Below, in pieces: positions 1 to 6,912 of a stretch of 15,426 nucleotides of DNA. Positions within the stretch are counted from its first letter, which is position 1; every line of letters begins with the position of its first letter. The notes under the pieces were generated by a model, which had not been told where the DNA came from, ran no database searches, and saw only the letters and a program-made list of their open reading frames with translations. The position numbers and the translations under genes were made by a program. The stretch spans positions 1-15,426 of the forward strand of contig CAZKOB010000084.1 of NCBI GenBank assembly GCA_964554265.1. The letters run 5' to 3'. Origin of the DNA: RGIG8745 sp964554265. Lineage in GTDB: Bacteria > Bacteroidota > Bacteroidia > Bacteroidales > Bacteroidaceae.

Positions 1-25
1 GTAACTCGTTGATTTTCATTCTGCA

Positions 26-223
26 CTATGTGGCGGCGCAAAAAAGTGATGAAGTCAGGAAGGTTCGGATGTTTCGAAATTCGTCACCTAAGATTTGACG
101 CATCTGCGCTTGTTCCACACCATGCTCTCTGCAATACTTGTTGAATGAACACGGTTGTACTTCTGTGGCGCACAGATTCTTGAACGATAAGAAAACCTGC
201 CTGTAATGTTCTTTTTTGTCCAT
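26..223 (-). CDS. Small IS accessory protein (IS66 TnpA-like), 65 aa
   Basis: The protein begins MDKKEHYRQVFLSFKNLC and has a middle part (SFNKYCREHGVEQAQMRQIL) that looks like a short helix-turn-helix accessory protein of IS66-like elements in Bacteroidetes. A -7 box lies at 240-247, about 17 nt before the ATG, giving a very short leader. The C-terminus (FLTSSLFCAAT) does not look family-like. If one base were missing near the ACCTT at 66-70, the frame would continue as IRTLPDFITFLRRHIVQ and run off the window, so the ORF may be frameshifted. The alternative is a normal stop with the next IS gene starting at 19. Family assignment is tentative. Confidence 0.5.
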   Translation of the reverse strand: MDKKEHYRQVFLSFKNLCATEVQPCSFNKYCREHGVEQAQMRQILGDEFRNIRTFLTSSLFCAAT

Positions 224-267
224 AAAACTAATTTTATGGCAAAGGTAGAACGATTACAGGCAGGTTT
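193..267 (-). promoter_or_regulatory. Nested hairpin enclosing the IS start codon
   Basis: Bases 193-212 pair with 247-267: a 20-bp stem with one bulged base at 252. Inside its loop is a second palindrome, CCATAAAACTAATTTTATGG at 220-239, with 8-bp arms that contain the ATG of the first IS gene. Only RNA entering from outside the element would carry both arms. Such RNA would bury the start codon, whereas RNA from the internal promoter would not. This matches the known read-through protection of elements such as IS10; its role here is inferred. Confidence 0.6.
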
Positions 268-270
268 CAA
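240..270 (-). promoter_or_regulatory. Internal IS promoter (TTG-N20-TACCTTTG)
   Basis: On the minus strand, TACCTTTG (240-247) fits the Bacteroidetes -7 consensus TAnnTTTG, and a TTG at 268-270 sits 20 nt upstream as a possible -33 element. The predicted transcript would start near 233-236, about ten bases before the ATG at 223. The promoter lies inside the upstream arm of the nested inverted repeat, so transcripts from it would lack that arm. Confidence 0.5.
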
Positions 271-274
271 GATG

Positions 275-367
275 CTACCGCGGACGGTTGTACATACCGA
301 GGAGTACGACGAACACCGACAATACACCGGACAATATGGGGCGGTTGATAAAGGTCTGCAAGTTCAT
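275..367 (-). pseudogene. RND efflux pump inner-membrane subunit, truncated after about 25 codons by the IS
   Basis: The start codon at 367 overlaps the adaptor stop as ATGA, as expected in an adaptor-pump operon. The peptide starts MNLQTFINRPILSGVLSV and continues FVVLLGM, the conserved N-terminus and first membrane helix of AcrB/HAE1-type RND transporters, whose members are normally about 1,000 residues. After residue 25 the frame reads YNRPR and stops at 275-277, inside the IS. The remainder of the pump gene, if retained, would lie beyond the other end of the IS. The pump is almost certainly inactive unless a downstream start rescues the rest. Confidence 0.85.
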
Positions 368-1476
368 CGTGAAACGTTTTTAGCGGTTGTACTTTCGGTT
401 ATTTCCGTTCCTTCGCGCAACAATCCCGCGCCTTCAGTCACGATTTTGTCGCCGGCTTTCAGACCGGATAGAACAATGTATTCCCTGCCATTGACGATGT
501 CCTCCACTTCGACGGACACAGAGACGGCACGCCCGTCCACGACCTTATAGACGGATGTACGGTTTTGAATTTCGTAGGTGGCTGTCTGAGGGATGACGAC
601 GCAGTCTGTTTTTTCCGATGAAACGAGCACCGTACCTGTGCTGCCGTCATACAATATTTTATCGCGGTTGGGGATTCTTGCCCGAACATTGATGGTTCCA
701 GTCCGGGCATCGACCGTACCGCTGACGGCATCGATGACTCCGTTTACAACCGGGGTCGCTCTATTGGCGGAACGGAAAGTGATTTCCTGCGTTCCGAGCC
801 TTGCGTTCCTCGCCAGCTCGTCGTTCTCCGAAACGGAAAAGTAGGCGAACATCTCTTCCGTGTCTGACACGCACACTAACGGCTCGGCAATGTTCCTGTC
901 CACCAATGCGCCCACCCGGTAGGGAATCATGCCTGCCACACCGTCCACCGGACTTTTCACCTCGGTATAGGATAATTCCGTCCGGGCGTTGTCGCACTGC
1001 GCCTGCATCTGTTCGAGTGTCGCTTCGGCTGCTTTCAGTTCGTTCTTTGCAGTCTGCAATTCATAATCGGAAATGACTTGTTCTTTGAATAGCATTTCCT
1101 TGCTGTCGAGTGTCAGACGTGTCGTAGCCAAGCGTGCCTCGGCTTGCGACACGTTGGCGGAAGCGGTTTTTAATGCAGCAAGATAAGGGGCTTGATCAAT
1201 GATGAACAAGATTTGACCTTTCTTTACGCAAGCCCCTTCTTCTATGCAAATCTGTGTGACAAGTCCGCTGCATTGCGGGCGTATTTCCACGCTTTGACGA
1301 CCTTTGAGGATTGCCGGATACTGAACTTGTACCGTCCTGCTGTCGGGAGCGAGAATCTCCGTCGGGTAATACTTGGGAGCTGTATTTCCCTCTTTCTCAT
1401 CCTTGCATGAGGAAAGTATCAAAAGGAGTACGGCCGCTCCGACAAATCTGAAATAGATACGATTATTCATTGCCAT
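364..1476 (-). CDS. RND efflux periplasmic adaptor lipoprotein (AcrA/MexA-like membrane fusion protein)
   Basis: This is the adaptor that links an inner-membrane RND pump to an outer-membrane channel. With the ATG at 1476 it is 370 aa. A lipoprotein signal ends in LILSSC, so Cys24 would be acylated. A lipoyl/biotinyl half-motif (VEIRPQCSGLVTQICIEEG) is followed by an alpha-helical hairpin of about 80 residues rich in A, E and K, then the second lipoyl half (YTEVKSPVDGVAG), a beta-barrel and a membrane-proximal domain. An upstream in-frame TTG at 1491 would lie only a few bases from the predicted transcription start, so it is unlikely; ATG 1470 is also possible. The stop overlaps the start of the truncated pump gene. 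Regulation is probably through the 1545-1578 repeats. The assignment is firm; the substrate is unknown. Confidence 0.9.
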   Translation of the reverse strand: MAMNNRIYFRFVGAAVLLLILSSCKDEKEGNTAPKYYPTEILAPDSRTVQVQYPAILKGRQSVEIRPQCSGLVTQICIEEGACVKKGQILFIIDQAPYLAALKTASANVSQAEARLATTRLTLDSKEMLFKEQVISDYELQTAKNELKAAEATLEQMQAQCDNARTELSYTEVKSPVDGVAGMIPYRVGALVDRNIAEPLVCVSDTEEMFAYFSVSENDELARNARLGTQEITFRSANRATPVVNGVIDAVSGTVDARTGTINVRARIPNRDKILYDGSTGTVLVSSEKTDCVVIPQTATYEIQNRTSVYKVVDGRAVSVSVEVEDIVNGREYIVLSGLKAGDKIVTEGAGLLREGTEITESTTAKNVSR

Positions 1477-1502
1477 AAACTTTGTAATCAATTATTTGAA
1501 TG

Positions 1503-1578
1503 CAAAGTTACCGCAATGAGACCTACATTATATAAGAGTTGGCATTAACACGGAAAAGTACCTCCTGAAAACGAAAAG
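1503..1578 (-). promoter_or_regulatory. Adaptor-operon promoter with a candidate LytTR activator site
   Basis: The -7 box TAACTTTG is the complement of 1503-1510. Direct repeats at 1545-1557 (TTAACACGGAAAA) and 1566-1578 (TGAAAACGAAAAG), plus-strand reading, are offset by exactly 21 bp. No -33 TTTG is visible, which suits an activator-dependent promoter. The same layout stands in front of the kinase gene at 3571-3646, with an identical 42-bp offset from -7 box to first repeat. Paired direct repeats two helical turns apart are the usual target of LytTR regulators. Confidence 0.6.
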
Positions 1579-1655
1579 AGGGTGTGCCGAAATTCATTTT
1601 TTTGAAAAGATGAACTTATAATTTGAAATTAGAACATCCTAAAAGACTAAAGAAA

Positions 1656-1694
1656 GGGGCATATCATTACTCAATACAGAGCTTGATACGCCCC
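1656..1694 (-). terminator. Hairpin terminator after the response regulator
   Basis: GGGGCATATCA (1656-1666) pairs with TGATACGCCCC (1684-1694) with one G-T type mismatch and a 17-nt loop. Read on the minus strand, the stem is followed by TTTCTTT. It lies 16 nt past the response-regulator stop and upstream of the adaptor promoter, so it separates the two operons. Confidence 0.6.
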
Positions 1695-1710
1695 TATTTA
1701 AGTATTGTAG

Positions 1711-2526
1711 TTACAATCTGTAACTTTTGGGAGTAGTCATTTTCATTTTGGAACACCCTCCATCAAAGGGGGGGAACTCTTCAACGACCCATGCTTTGAA
1801 CTCCATTGCTCGGTTCTTACTGATGTAAATCGGTTCAGGCGTCTCTATATTCAGTTTCACCAGCAGGCGGCTATCGAACCAAATGGTGATTTCCTTCACG
1901 CTGTCACGTGCGATGATATACTGCTTGTTCGCCCGGGTAAAACGTGAGGGGTTAAGCATCGTCATGATTTGTTCCAACGTCTTGACATACGCATATTGCA
2001 CACCGTTTTTCAGGCAGACAAGCGTCTGCTTATTGGTCGTGTAGAAACAAGCCACATCGTCAAGTGCTACCGGCAGAAGTTTATCCCGTAAGGGAATCAA
2101 TATTTTATCCTTATATACCGGTTTGGGAGCCAACTCCATCAGCCGGGAAAGATAGTCGCCCATATCGGCGAGCATCCAGCGGCGAAACTTGTCCAACGCT
2201 CTTTGCAGTTCATCGGGTTTGATAGGTTTTAGCAAGTAATCGATACTGTTTACCCGAAAAGCATCTATGGCATACTGGTCGTATGCCGTGGTAAAGACAA
2301 TCGGTGTCTCAATCTTCATGCGATCGAAAAGCATGAAAGCCGAACCATCGGACAGTTGTATGTCCATGAATATCAGATCCAGTTGCGGATTGTTTTGCAG
2401 CCACTCCACAGTCCGGCTCACGCTCTCCGTATTACCGGCAATCTCAATCGTAGGATCTATTGTCTGCAAGGCGTTTACCATATTCTTGTAAGCCGCCGTT
2501 TCATCTTCTACTATCAATACTCTCAT
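1711..2526 (-). CDS. LytTR-family response regulator
   Basis: This 271-aa protein has an N-terminal receiver domain (about 1-118) with the acidic pair E7/D8, phospho-acceptor D55 (LIFMDIQLSDG), T80 (VFTTAYD) and K100 (LLKPIKP), so all catalytic positions are present. Residues about 140-245 form a LytTR DNA-binding domain (ILIPLRDKLLPVALDDV, then FTRANKQYIIARDSV). It would be phosphorylated by the kinase encoded 11 nt upstream and bind paired direct repeats. The two matching repeat pairs at 1545-1578 and 3613-3646 make it the obvious regulator of the pump operon and of its own operon (inference). The C-terminus ends shortly after the domain, in a GTTACA-ATC-TGTAAC palindrome spanning the stop. 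Confidence 0.9.
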   Translation of the reverse strand: MRVLIVEDETAAYKNMVNALQTIDPTIEIAGNTESVSRTVEWLQNNPQLDLIFMDIQLSDGSAFMLFDRMKIETPIVFTTAYDQYAIDAFRVNSIDYLLKPIKPDELQRALDKFRRWMLADMGDYLSRLMELAPKPVYKDKILIPLRDKLLPVALDDVACFYTTNKQTLVCLKNGVQYAYVKTLEQIMTMLNPSRFTRANKQYIIARDSVKEITIWFDSRLLVKLNIETPEPIYISKNRAMEFKAWVVEEFPPFDGGCSKMKMTTPKSYRL

Positions 2527-2537
2527 AGTTTCTTCTA

Positions 2538-3554
2538 TTACCTTAACGGGAGATATACGTTAAATGTGTCACCGTCGGTTTCCACACGGATTTCTTTCTT
2601 CATCATCAGTTCAAAGCGGTTGCGCAGGTTCTGCAAGCCGATACCGTTCGTGTTGGGCGGAGCGAGTTTGGGATATACTGGATTCGATATTTCCAGTTCG
2701 TCGCCATTCATCCGAATAGTGATATTCATCCGGTGGTCGCTGTCTATCTGATTGTGTACGGTCACGTTTTCCAAAAGCGGCAGCAGTGAGAGTACAGGTA
2801 GCATTAGTCCGAGGTCTTCTTCTGGCACTTCAATCGAACAGGTCAGTTTGCCTTCAAACCTCACTTCCATCACGTGCATGAAAGAGCGGATGAATGTCAG
2901 TTCTTCACCCAATGACACAATCCCTTTCTTGTCGCTTTGCAGAATATAACGGAAAATGTCCGACAATCTCGTTACATAAAGCAATGTGTTGTCATCATTT
3001 TCTCTTCTGATTAACGAGGATATTCCGTTGAGCGAATTGAAAAAGAAATGCGGATTGATCTGGTTGGCAAGGGCATCGCAACGGCTTTGCAGATTCTCAA
3101 TACGGAGTCGCTCTATCTCCTGTTCCTTCTCCCGCTGGCTGTCATACAGTACCGAAATGTACCCGATGAACGTGCAAAGCAGGCTTGCCACAAAGAACTG
3201 GAACAGGAGGATGTTGCCCACATATCCAGTCTGAATGTCCAGCAGTGGCAAGCCATATGACAGCCCGACGAATGCGGCACATCCGATAAGTGTATAAATA
3301 AAGTTCCGCCCGAAACGTGCCGTAAACGACATATTGCCAATCTTGCGCACGTTATATCTTAACTGGAAGTAAAACAAGCCGTAGAAATAAATCATGCGGA
3401 AAGCGAAGAACGCCCAGAAACCGGGTTCTTCACCGACATTCAGCCGTGCCAAATTCCACGGAATCCACACCACGTTCGGGTATGTGATGAACACCGTGCA
3501 GATTAAAGCGACAATCGGCAGTTTTCGCGGTATATAAGAATCCAATACATTCAT
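2538..3554 (-). CDS. LytS/YpdA-type sensor histidine kinase (His_kinase, PF06580 class)
   Basis: This 338-aa membrane kinase has four predicted hydrophobic segments at about 12-30, 46-64, 84-101 and 113-136, with no sizeable extracytoplasmic domain. A short charged coiled coil (138-158) follows. The phospho-acceptor is H169 in NQINPHFFFNSLNG, the signature of this kinase class. An N-box (LLPLLENVTVHNQI) and a G-box (NGIGLQNLRNRFELM) form the ATP-binding part. It is cotranscribed with the LytTR regulator 11 nt downstream. The ATG at 3554 lies 16 nt after a -7 box. The signal sensed cannot be read from the sequence; proximity suggests a toxic compound or envelope cue handled by the pump. Confidence 0.9.
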   Translation of the reverse strand: MNVLDSYIPRKLPIVALICTVFITYPNVVWIPWNLARLNVGEEPGFWAFFAFRMIYFYGLFYFQLRYNVRKIGNMSFTARFGRNFIYTLIGCAAFVGLSYGLPLLDIQTGYVGNILLFQFFVASLLCTFIGYISVLYDSQREKEQEIERLRIENLQSRCDALANQINPHFFFNSLNGISSLIRRENDDNTLLYVTRLSDIFRYILQSDKKGIVSLGEELTFIRSFMHVMEVRFEGKLTCSIEVPEEDLGLMLPVLSLLPLLENVTVHNQIDSDHRMNITIRMNGDELEISNPVYPKLAPPNTNGIGLQNLRNRFELMMKKEIRVETDGDTFNVYLPLR

Positions 3555-3570
3555 AATCTGATATTTTCTG

Positions 3571-3646
3571 CAAAATTACTATATTTATTTGCTGATAGAT
3601 AATTTTGGAGCATTAAAACGAAAAAAAGGAGACTTAAAAGGAAAAT
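3571..3646 (-). promoter_or_regulatory. Kinase-operon promoter with a candidate LytTR autoregulatory site
   Basis: The -7 box TAATTTTG is the complement of 3571-3578. Direct repeats TTAAAACGAAAA (3613-3624) and TTAAAAGGAAAA (3634-3645), plus-strand reading, match at 11 of 12 positions and are offset by 21 bp. The first repeat shares GCATTAA-ACG-AAAA with the adaptor-operon site, while the 31 bp between repeat and -7 box are unrelated in the two promoters, which argues for selection on the repeats themselves. Confidence 0.65.
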
Positions 3647-4042
3647 AATCGTATTCATATTTTGCATTAGGAAATGGCATCACCATATATGCTTAATTTA
3701 GGGTAGTTTAACCCAATATCGTATTGCTTCCGTATCGATTGGTGTTACTATAAATTTGCGAGTCATATCCCTTTATTCTTTCTGCGAAATCCGCAGAATC
3801 CGTACCTAAAAGAAAGTGCCTGAAATGTTTTCTGACAGTTTCCCTCTTCGGAAGCACAACTTTCCCTGTTAATATGAAATAGTCGTTTTGACTTGCGGAT
3901 GTTGCATAGTTGCTATCTATTTTAAAAAGCTGCCAACCGGATTGGTAACAAGGATGTGGTATGAGTATATGACAGCCACTAATACACTCAACACAAGCGA
4001 GTGTTTATCTATAATAAATTCTTCGTTTTGGTTGTATGATAT
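3647..4042. other. Intergenic stretch between the kinase operon and the PRTRC block; no convincing gene
   Basis: About 400 bases, AT-rich, with no supported gene. It marks the junction between the efflux/two-component region and the PRTRC cassette. A perfect 7-bp hairpin (TTCTGCG at 3780-3786 with CGCAGAA at 3792-3798) lies 20 bases after a plus-strand TAAATTTG (3751-3758). A second hairpin, ACACTC/GAGTGT (3984-4004), lies 39 nt beyond the ThiF stop but has no T-tract on the minus strand. No attachment site or direct repeat shared with the other flank (8144-8420) was recognised. Confidence 0.4.
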
Positions 4043-4831
4043 TTATATTAAAATCGGATTCACCTTCATTGTCTCCAAATTAAGGAACAGCCCGTGATGT
4101 TCAATCATCCCGTTGCGGAACATCTTCCACAGGATATTGCAACCGAGTTGCGCCAACGTGGAGTTGATGAACAAATCCTGTTTTTCCAACGCCTCCGCCA
4201 AGGAGCAGCTCGGTCCTGAATCTGCCTCCTTCACCCTTGCATATTTCACAAACCGGGTAATGACCTTCAACGAATCGACAGTCTTGTACAGCTCGGAAGC
4301 GAGCTGTTTTATTCTCTTGGGTATGCTTCCCAACACAACCTGACCCGTGCTTTGGGTGTTCCCGAAATCCATCCAGTAAAGCGGTGTCTCGTAATCACGG
4401 TAATTCGAGGCGAGCACGGCTTTCAATACATTCCATAAGTCAAGCCGTGACTTGATGTTGTCGGTACAGGTGACGGTGATATTCGCCATGTCATCCCGTC
4501 TGGCATCTTTCAGCACGGTCGGGAAAATATCCGGTACCGCTTTCCAGTCATTGCCGAAGAAATTGTTCACGCGTGTAATCAGGCATTGCGCCTTGTTCAG
4601 TCCAAGGTCGGAACAGCCGAAAAGCTGGCGTCCGATGTTGGCATCCGTCACTATGTCCGGGTCATAAAGTGTCACGAACAATCCCGGATGTCCGAGTGCC
4701 CGCAATGTCACGTCCAGCCGTGCCAGGCAGGTCAGTACCTGCGAGCCGGTCCCTCCCGCACCAATCAAATTCACCGTGACCGGATGTTGCGGGTTCAGCA
4801 GATAGTTGTCTATGTAGTGTACTCTTTTCAT
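4043..4831 (-). CDS. PRTRC system ThiF-family protein (E1-like adenylyltransferase)
   Basis: This 262-aa protein resembles the ThiF member of the PRTRC cassette (family TIGR03736, named from memory). Residues 24-30, GAGGTGS, form the nucleotide-binding loop of a Rossmann fold. YDPDIVTDANIGRQLF (56-71) carries the Asp and Arg positions that E1/MoeB/ThiF enzymes use for ATP. C209 in SGPSCSLAEALEKQD is a candidate thioester cysteine. No paired CxxC zinc motif is seen. It would adenylate the C-terminus of a ubiquitin-like partner, here PRTRC C. It starts at ATG 4831, overlapping the PRTRC B stop as ATGA, so it is translationally coupled. The frame is intact and of usual length, unlike its upstream neighbours. 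Confidence 0.88.
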   Translation of the reverse strand: MKRVHYIDNYLLNPQHPVTVNLIGAGGTGSQVLTCLARLDVTLRALGHPGLFVTLYDPDIVTDANIGRQLFGCSDLGLNKAQCLITRVNNFFGNDWKAVPDIFPTVLKDARRDDMANITVTCTDNIKSRLDLWNVLKAVLASNYRDYETPLYWMDFGNTQSTGQVVLGSIPKRIKQLASELYKTVDSLKVITRFVKYARVKEADSGPSCSLAEALEKQDLFINSTLAQLGCNILWKMFRNGMIEHHGLFLNLETMKVNPILI

Positions 4832-5546
4832 TTTAATATATCTTTCAGTTTCAAGTTATTCAAAGGTTTCAGTTCATCGAGGTTGAAAGGCTTGTCCTTT
4901 GCCGCTTTCGTTACCAATACCAGGTTGGATCTGGTCGGGTTGCCTCCGTCGCCCAAGTGCGAGAACTCCGTCAGCCAGAACTTCTTCTCCCAATACTCCA
5001 ACAGTTTTTTGTAGGTCAAATCCCTCGGCTTGTTTATTTTAGCGGATCCCAGACAGACGTTCGCCCCTGTCACGTTGAAGAACGGCGTGGCATAAAGATC
5101 CGTCTTTTCCGTCAGCTTCTTGTCCTTGTAAGCGTAGATGCTCAACGAGGTTCCTCCAGCCACGTAAATGACTCCCGGCAGGTTGTATTTCGCATTCTCT
5201 ATCTGAAGGGATTCCTTGAAGAACATCATCCGTTTTTGCGGAGGATTGTACCAGATATACCTCTCGCTGCCTTTACGCGGGTCGCACCACAGCATATTGG
5301 GCGGAATCCTGCCGTATGGCGTGATGCTGTGGCTTTCGGAATAACCGCGCACCAGTTCGTTCATGAAATCCACCGTGACGGGCCGGCCTTCTCCCATCAT
5401 TCCGTTATCGTCTATATCCCTTATCTCAAAAAATAGTTGTTGTTAGAGGCATAGGAATTGTCTTGCTCGTCTGAATAGGCAATCAACGCCGCCCTCGGAT
5501 GGAGCAGCGTCCTCAGTTTTTGGGTAAGTTCATTCGTTTCCAACAT
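4828..5546 (-). pseudogene. PRTRC system protein B (prokaryotic E2-like), N-terminal frameshift
   Basis: The gene starts at ATG 5546 (MLETNELTQKLRTLL), reads 41 codons and stops at 5421-5423. Adding one base to the A6/T6 run at 5428-5433 restores a continuous frame (SNNNYFFEIRDIDDNGMMG) to the 4828 stop, giving about 239 aa. The long second part is open from ATG 5400 (190 aa). PRTRC B is placed in an E2-like (ubiquitin-conjugating) family. The Cys in VTGANVCLGSAKINK is the candidate active site and is preserved in the downstream part. The intact 5400 start could yield a truncated protein missing about 49 residues. The shift could be a real mutation, a homopolymer base-calling error or, less likely, slippage-rescued expression. 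Confidence 0.85.
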
Positions 5547-5549
5547 AAT

Positions 5550-6681
5550 TCAACTGATTAAAGATATGAATTCGTCCGCCCACCGGAAGAGCCGTTTTGG
5601 GTAATCGTCCATGCTGAACAGTTCTTCGGTTTCGGGCGACAGGTCGCGGACAGTCACCGGGTGATGTCGTAGGTCTCCCTGCTGTAGGAATTGTAATAGT
5701 CAAGGAGATAGTCGGATACGATATCATTGATATCATACACGACCCTTATCTGCTGTTGCAGGTACATCGGGTGGAAGTCTGGGTCTTCCGAGTAATAGGC
5801 ATCATAAGCATATTGCATGATACCCCGTGCAGGCGTCAGAAACGGGAGACCCCGTTTCATCGCATCGACCAAAGGCTGTTCAAACCCGTTTCGGGGTTCG
5901 TATGTATCCAGTGCTTTCGGCAGGTTCTTGTAGTAGGATTTCGATTCCACCCGTTTGAGCAGCCTGCGTATTTTCCCCTCCTGATAGGAGTCCAGCAGTT
6001 TCATGCGTTCTTTCCTATCCTCCGGGTCATTGCCGTCATCCTCCGAAAGCATTTCAAACATAAAGTCCGATTCTTCGTAATCCAGGAATGTATCAATGCC
6101 GTTTGCTTTCATCAGTTTGTGGATAAAGGTAATGGCAATCCTCCTCAAGACAGGATTGAGCGATTCCAGGAACTTCACCGGAAATTAATACAGCGTAAAA
6201 CCTCCCCATTTGTGGTATTTCCACAGCCGGAAGAAAAGCCTTCCGGCTTCCTGCTCGATATTGACATGCAGTTCGTCCCCGACAAGCGTGTTCATTTCAT
6301 CGTACAGATTGGCGATGCCTTCCCCTACACTGTTTCCGGGCGTGTGTATGCCCTCCTTCTGCAACAGCAGGGAATATCAGAAAAACGAATCGCGCAGGAA
6401 TTCGTAGTTATCCCGCGTGATTACGTTTATACTGTTGCATTCGTCGCTGTCGTAACAATCCACGGTAAGATTATTCTGAGCCAGCGGTATCAAGGCTGTG
6501 CTTAGAAAAGAATTACGGCCCCGCTTGGAGCCACAATCCGTTCTTCCCTGTTCACGCCGTACCGTACATTCCTCCGCGTCTGGCCGATGATGAGTCTCGC
6601 CAGCTGCCTTGACTGTTGTTCGTCCAATGGTACACATGGTTTACTTTTCTTGTTGTCCTTTTTCTTTTGTTCCTTCTTCAT
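5550..6681 (-). pseudogene. Large PRTRC-cassette protein (PRTRC F-like), broken by two frameshifts and two stops
   Basis: A coherent protein of about 377 aa can be assembled from ATG 6681 (MKKEQKKKDNKKSKPC, then LARLIIGQTRRNVRYGVNREE) to the TGA at 5550-5552. It needs one base added at the C4/G4 run 6519-6522 (giving VAPSGGRNSFLSTAL), read-through of TGA at 6377-6379 and TAA at 6185-6187 in the same frame, and one base added near 5657-5661 (giving VRDLSPETEELF). Pieces between the lesions are protein-like, and all sit between PRTRC C and PRTRC B with gaps of 5 nt upstream and 3 nt downstream. The longest open piece is 5654-6178 (GTG start). Assignment to PRTRC F rests on position and length, not a clear motif; three separate small genes are a weaker alternative. 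Confidence 0.7.
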
Positions 6682-6686
6682 GCTTC

Positions 6687-6908
6687 CTATCCTTTGGTCC
6701 CGATGGTGGTCTTGAACTCGTACACGGCTTTGTCGTCCTTGATGACCGGTCCGTGCACTGTTGCCGTTGTCAGCTCCGGATAGAAGTTGGAGTAATAGCT
6801 CATGACCATTTCGGGGCTGTCCGACGGGTTGGGGTCATCGAGCGTTACCATTCCGCTGCCTTTCTTGAATGTGAATGAGCGTGTCATTCCTGTTACTTCG
6901 AGTGCCAT
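6687..6908 (-). CDS. PRTRC system protein C (ubiquitin-like)
   Basis: This small intact protein (73 aa from ATG 6908, MALEVTGMTRSFTFKKG) contains DDPNPSDSPEMVMSYYSNF, YPELTTATVHGP and ends KTTIGTKG, the hallmark pattern of PRTRC C (TIGR03738; placed in a prokaryotic ubiquitin-like family). The Gly-containing tail fits a modifier that an E1-like ThiF could activate. I prefer the 6908 start because the family usually begins MALE and it lies 4 nt after the PRTRC E stop. An upstream ATG at 6938 would add ten residues and overlap PRTRC E by 26 nt. It is followed after 5 nt by the broken F-like gene. Confidence 0.85.
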   Translation of the reverse strand: MALEVTGMTRSFTFKKGSGMVTLDDPNPSDSPEMVMSYYSNFYPELTTATVHGPVIKDDKAVYEFKTTIGTKG

Positions 6909-6912
6909 AATC

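Larger units (their letters stand above)
1..292 (-). mobile_element. Promoter-proximal end of an insertion sequence (IS66-like?), rest lies beyond the window
   Basis: The reading frame of an RND pump is interrupted near 292, and everything to the left no longer matches that family. The segment holds a promoter, a nested inverted repeat and a short ORF whose sequence resembles the small accessory ORF of Bacteroidetes IS66-type elements (recognition from memory, not certain). A second possible start codon on the minus strand at 19-17 (ATGAAAATCAACGAG) may begin the next IS gene and runs off the window. The outer boundary is inferred only from loss of RND similarity. The terminal inverted repeat and target duplication cannot be verified because the other end is outside the window. 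Confidence 0.6.

Noticed and set aside
206..550. Plus-strand open frame of 114 codons
   Set aside because: It runs antisense across the IS promoter, the truncated pump start and the adaptor end; the minus-strand genes have clear family motifs and this frame has none.
3750..3760. Resemblance of ATAAATTTGC to the CTnDOT-type integration core GTAnnTTTGC
   Set aside because: The first base differs, no second copy was found on the other flank of the PRTRC block, and the string equally fits a -7 promoter box.
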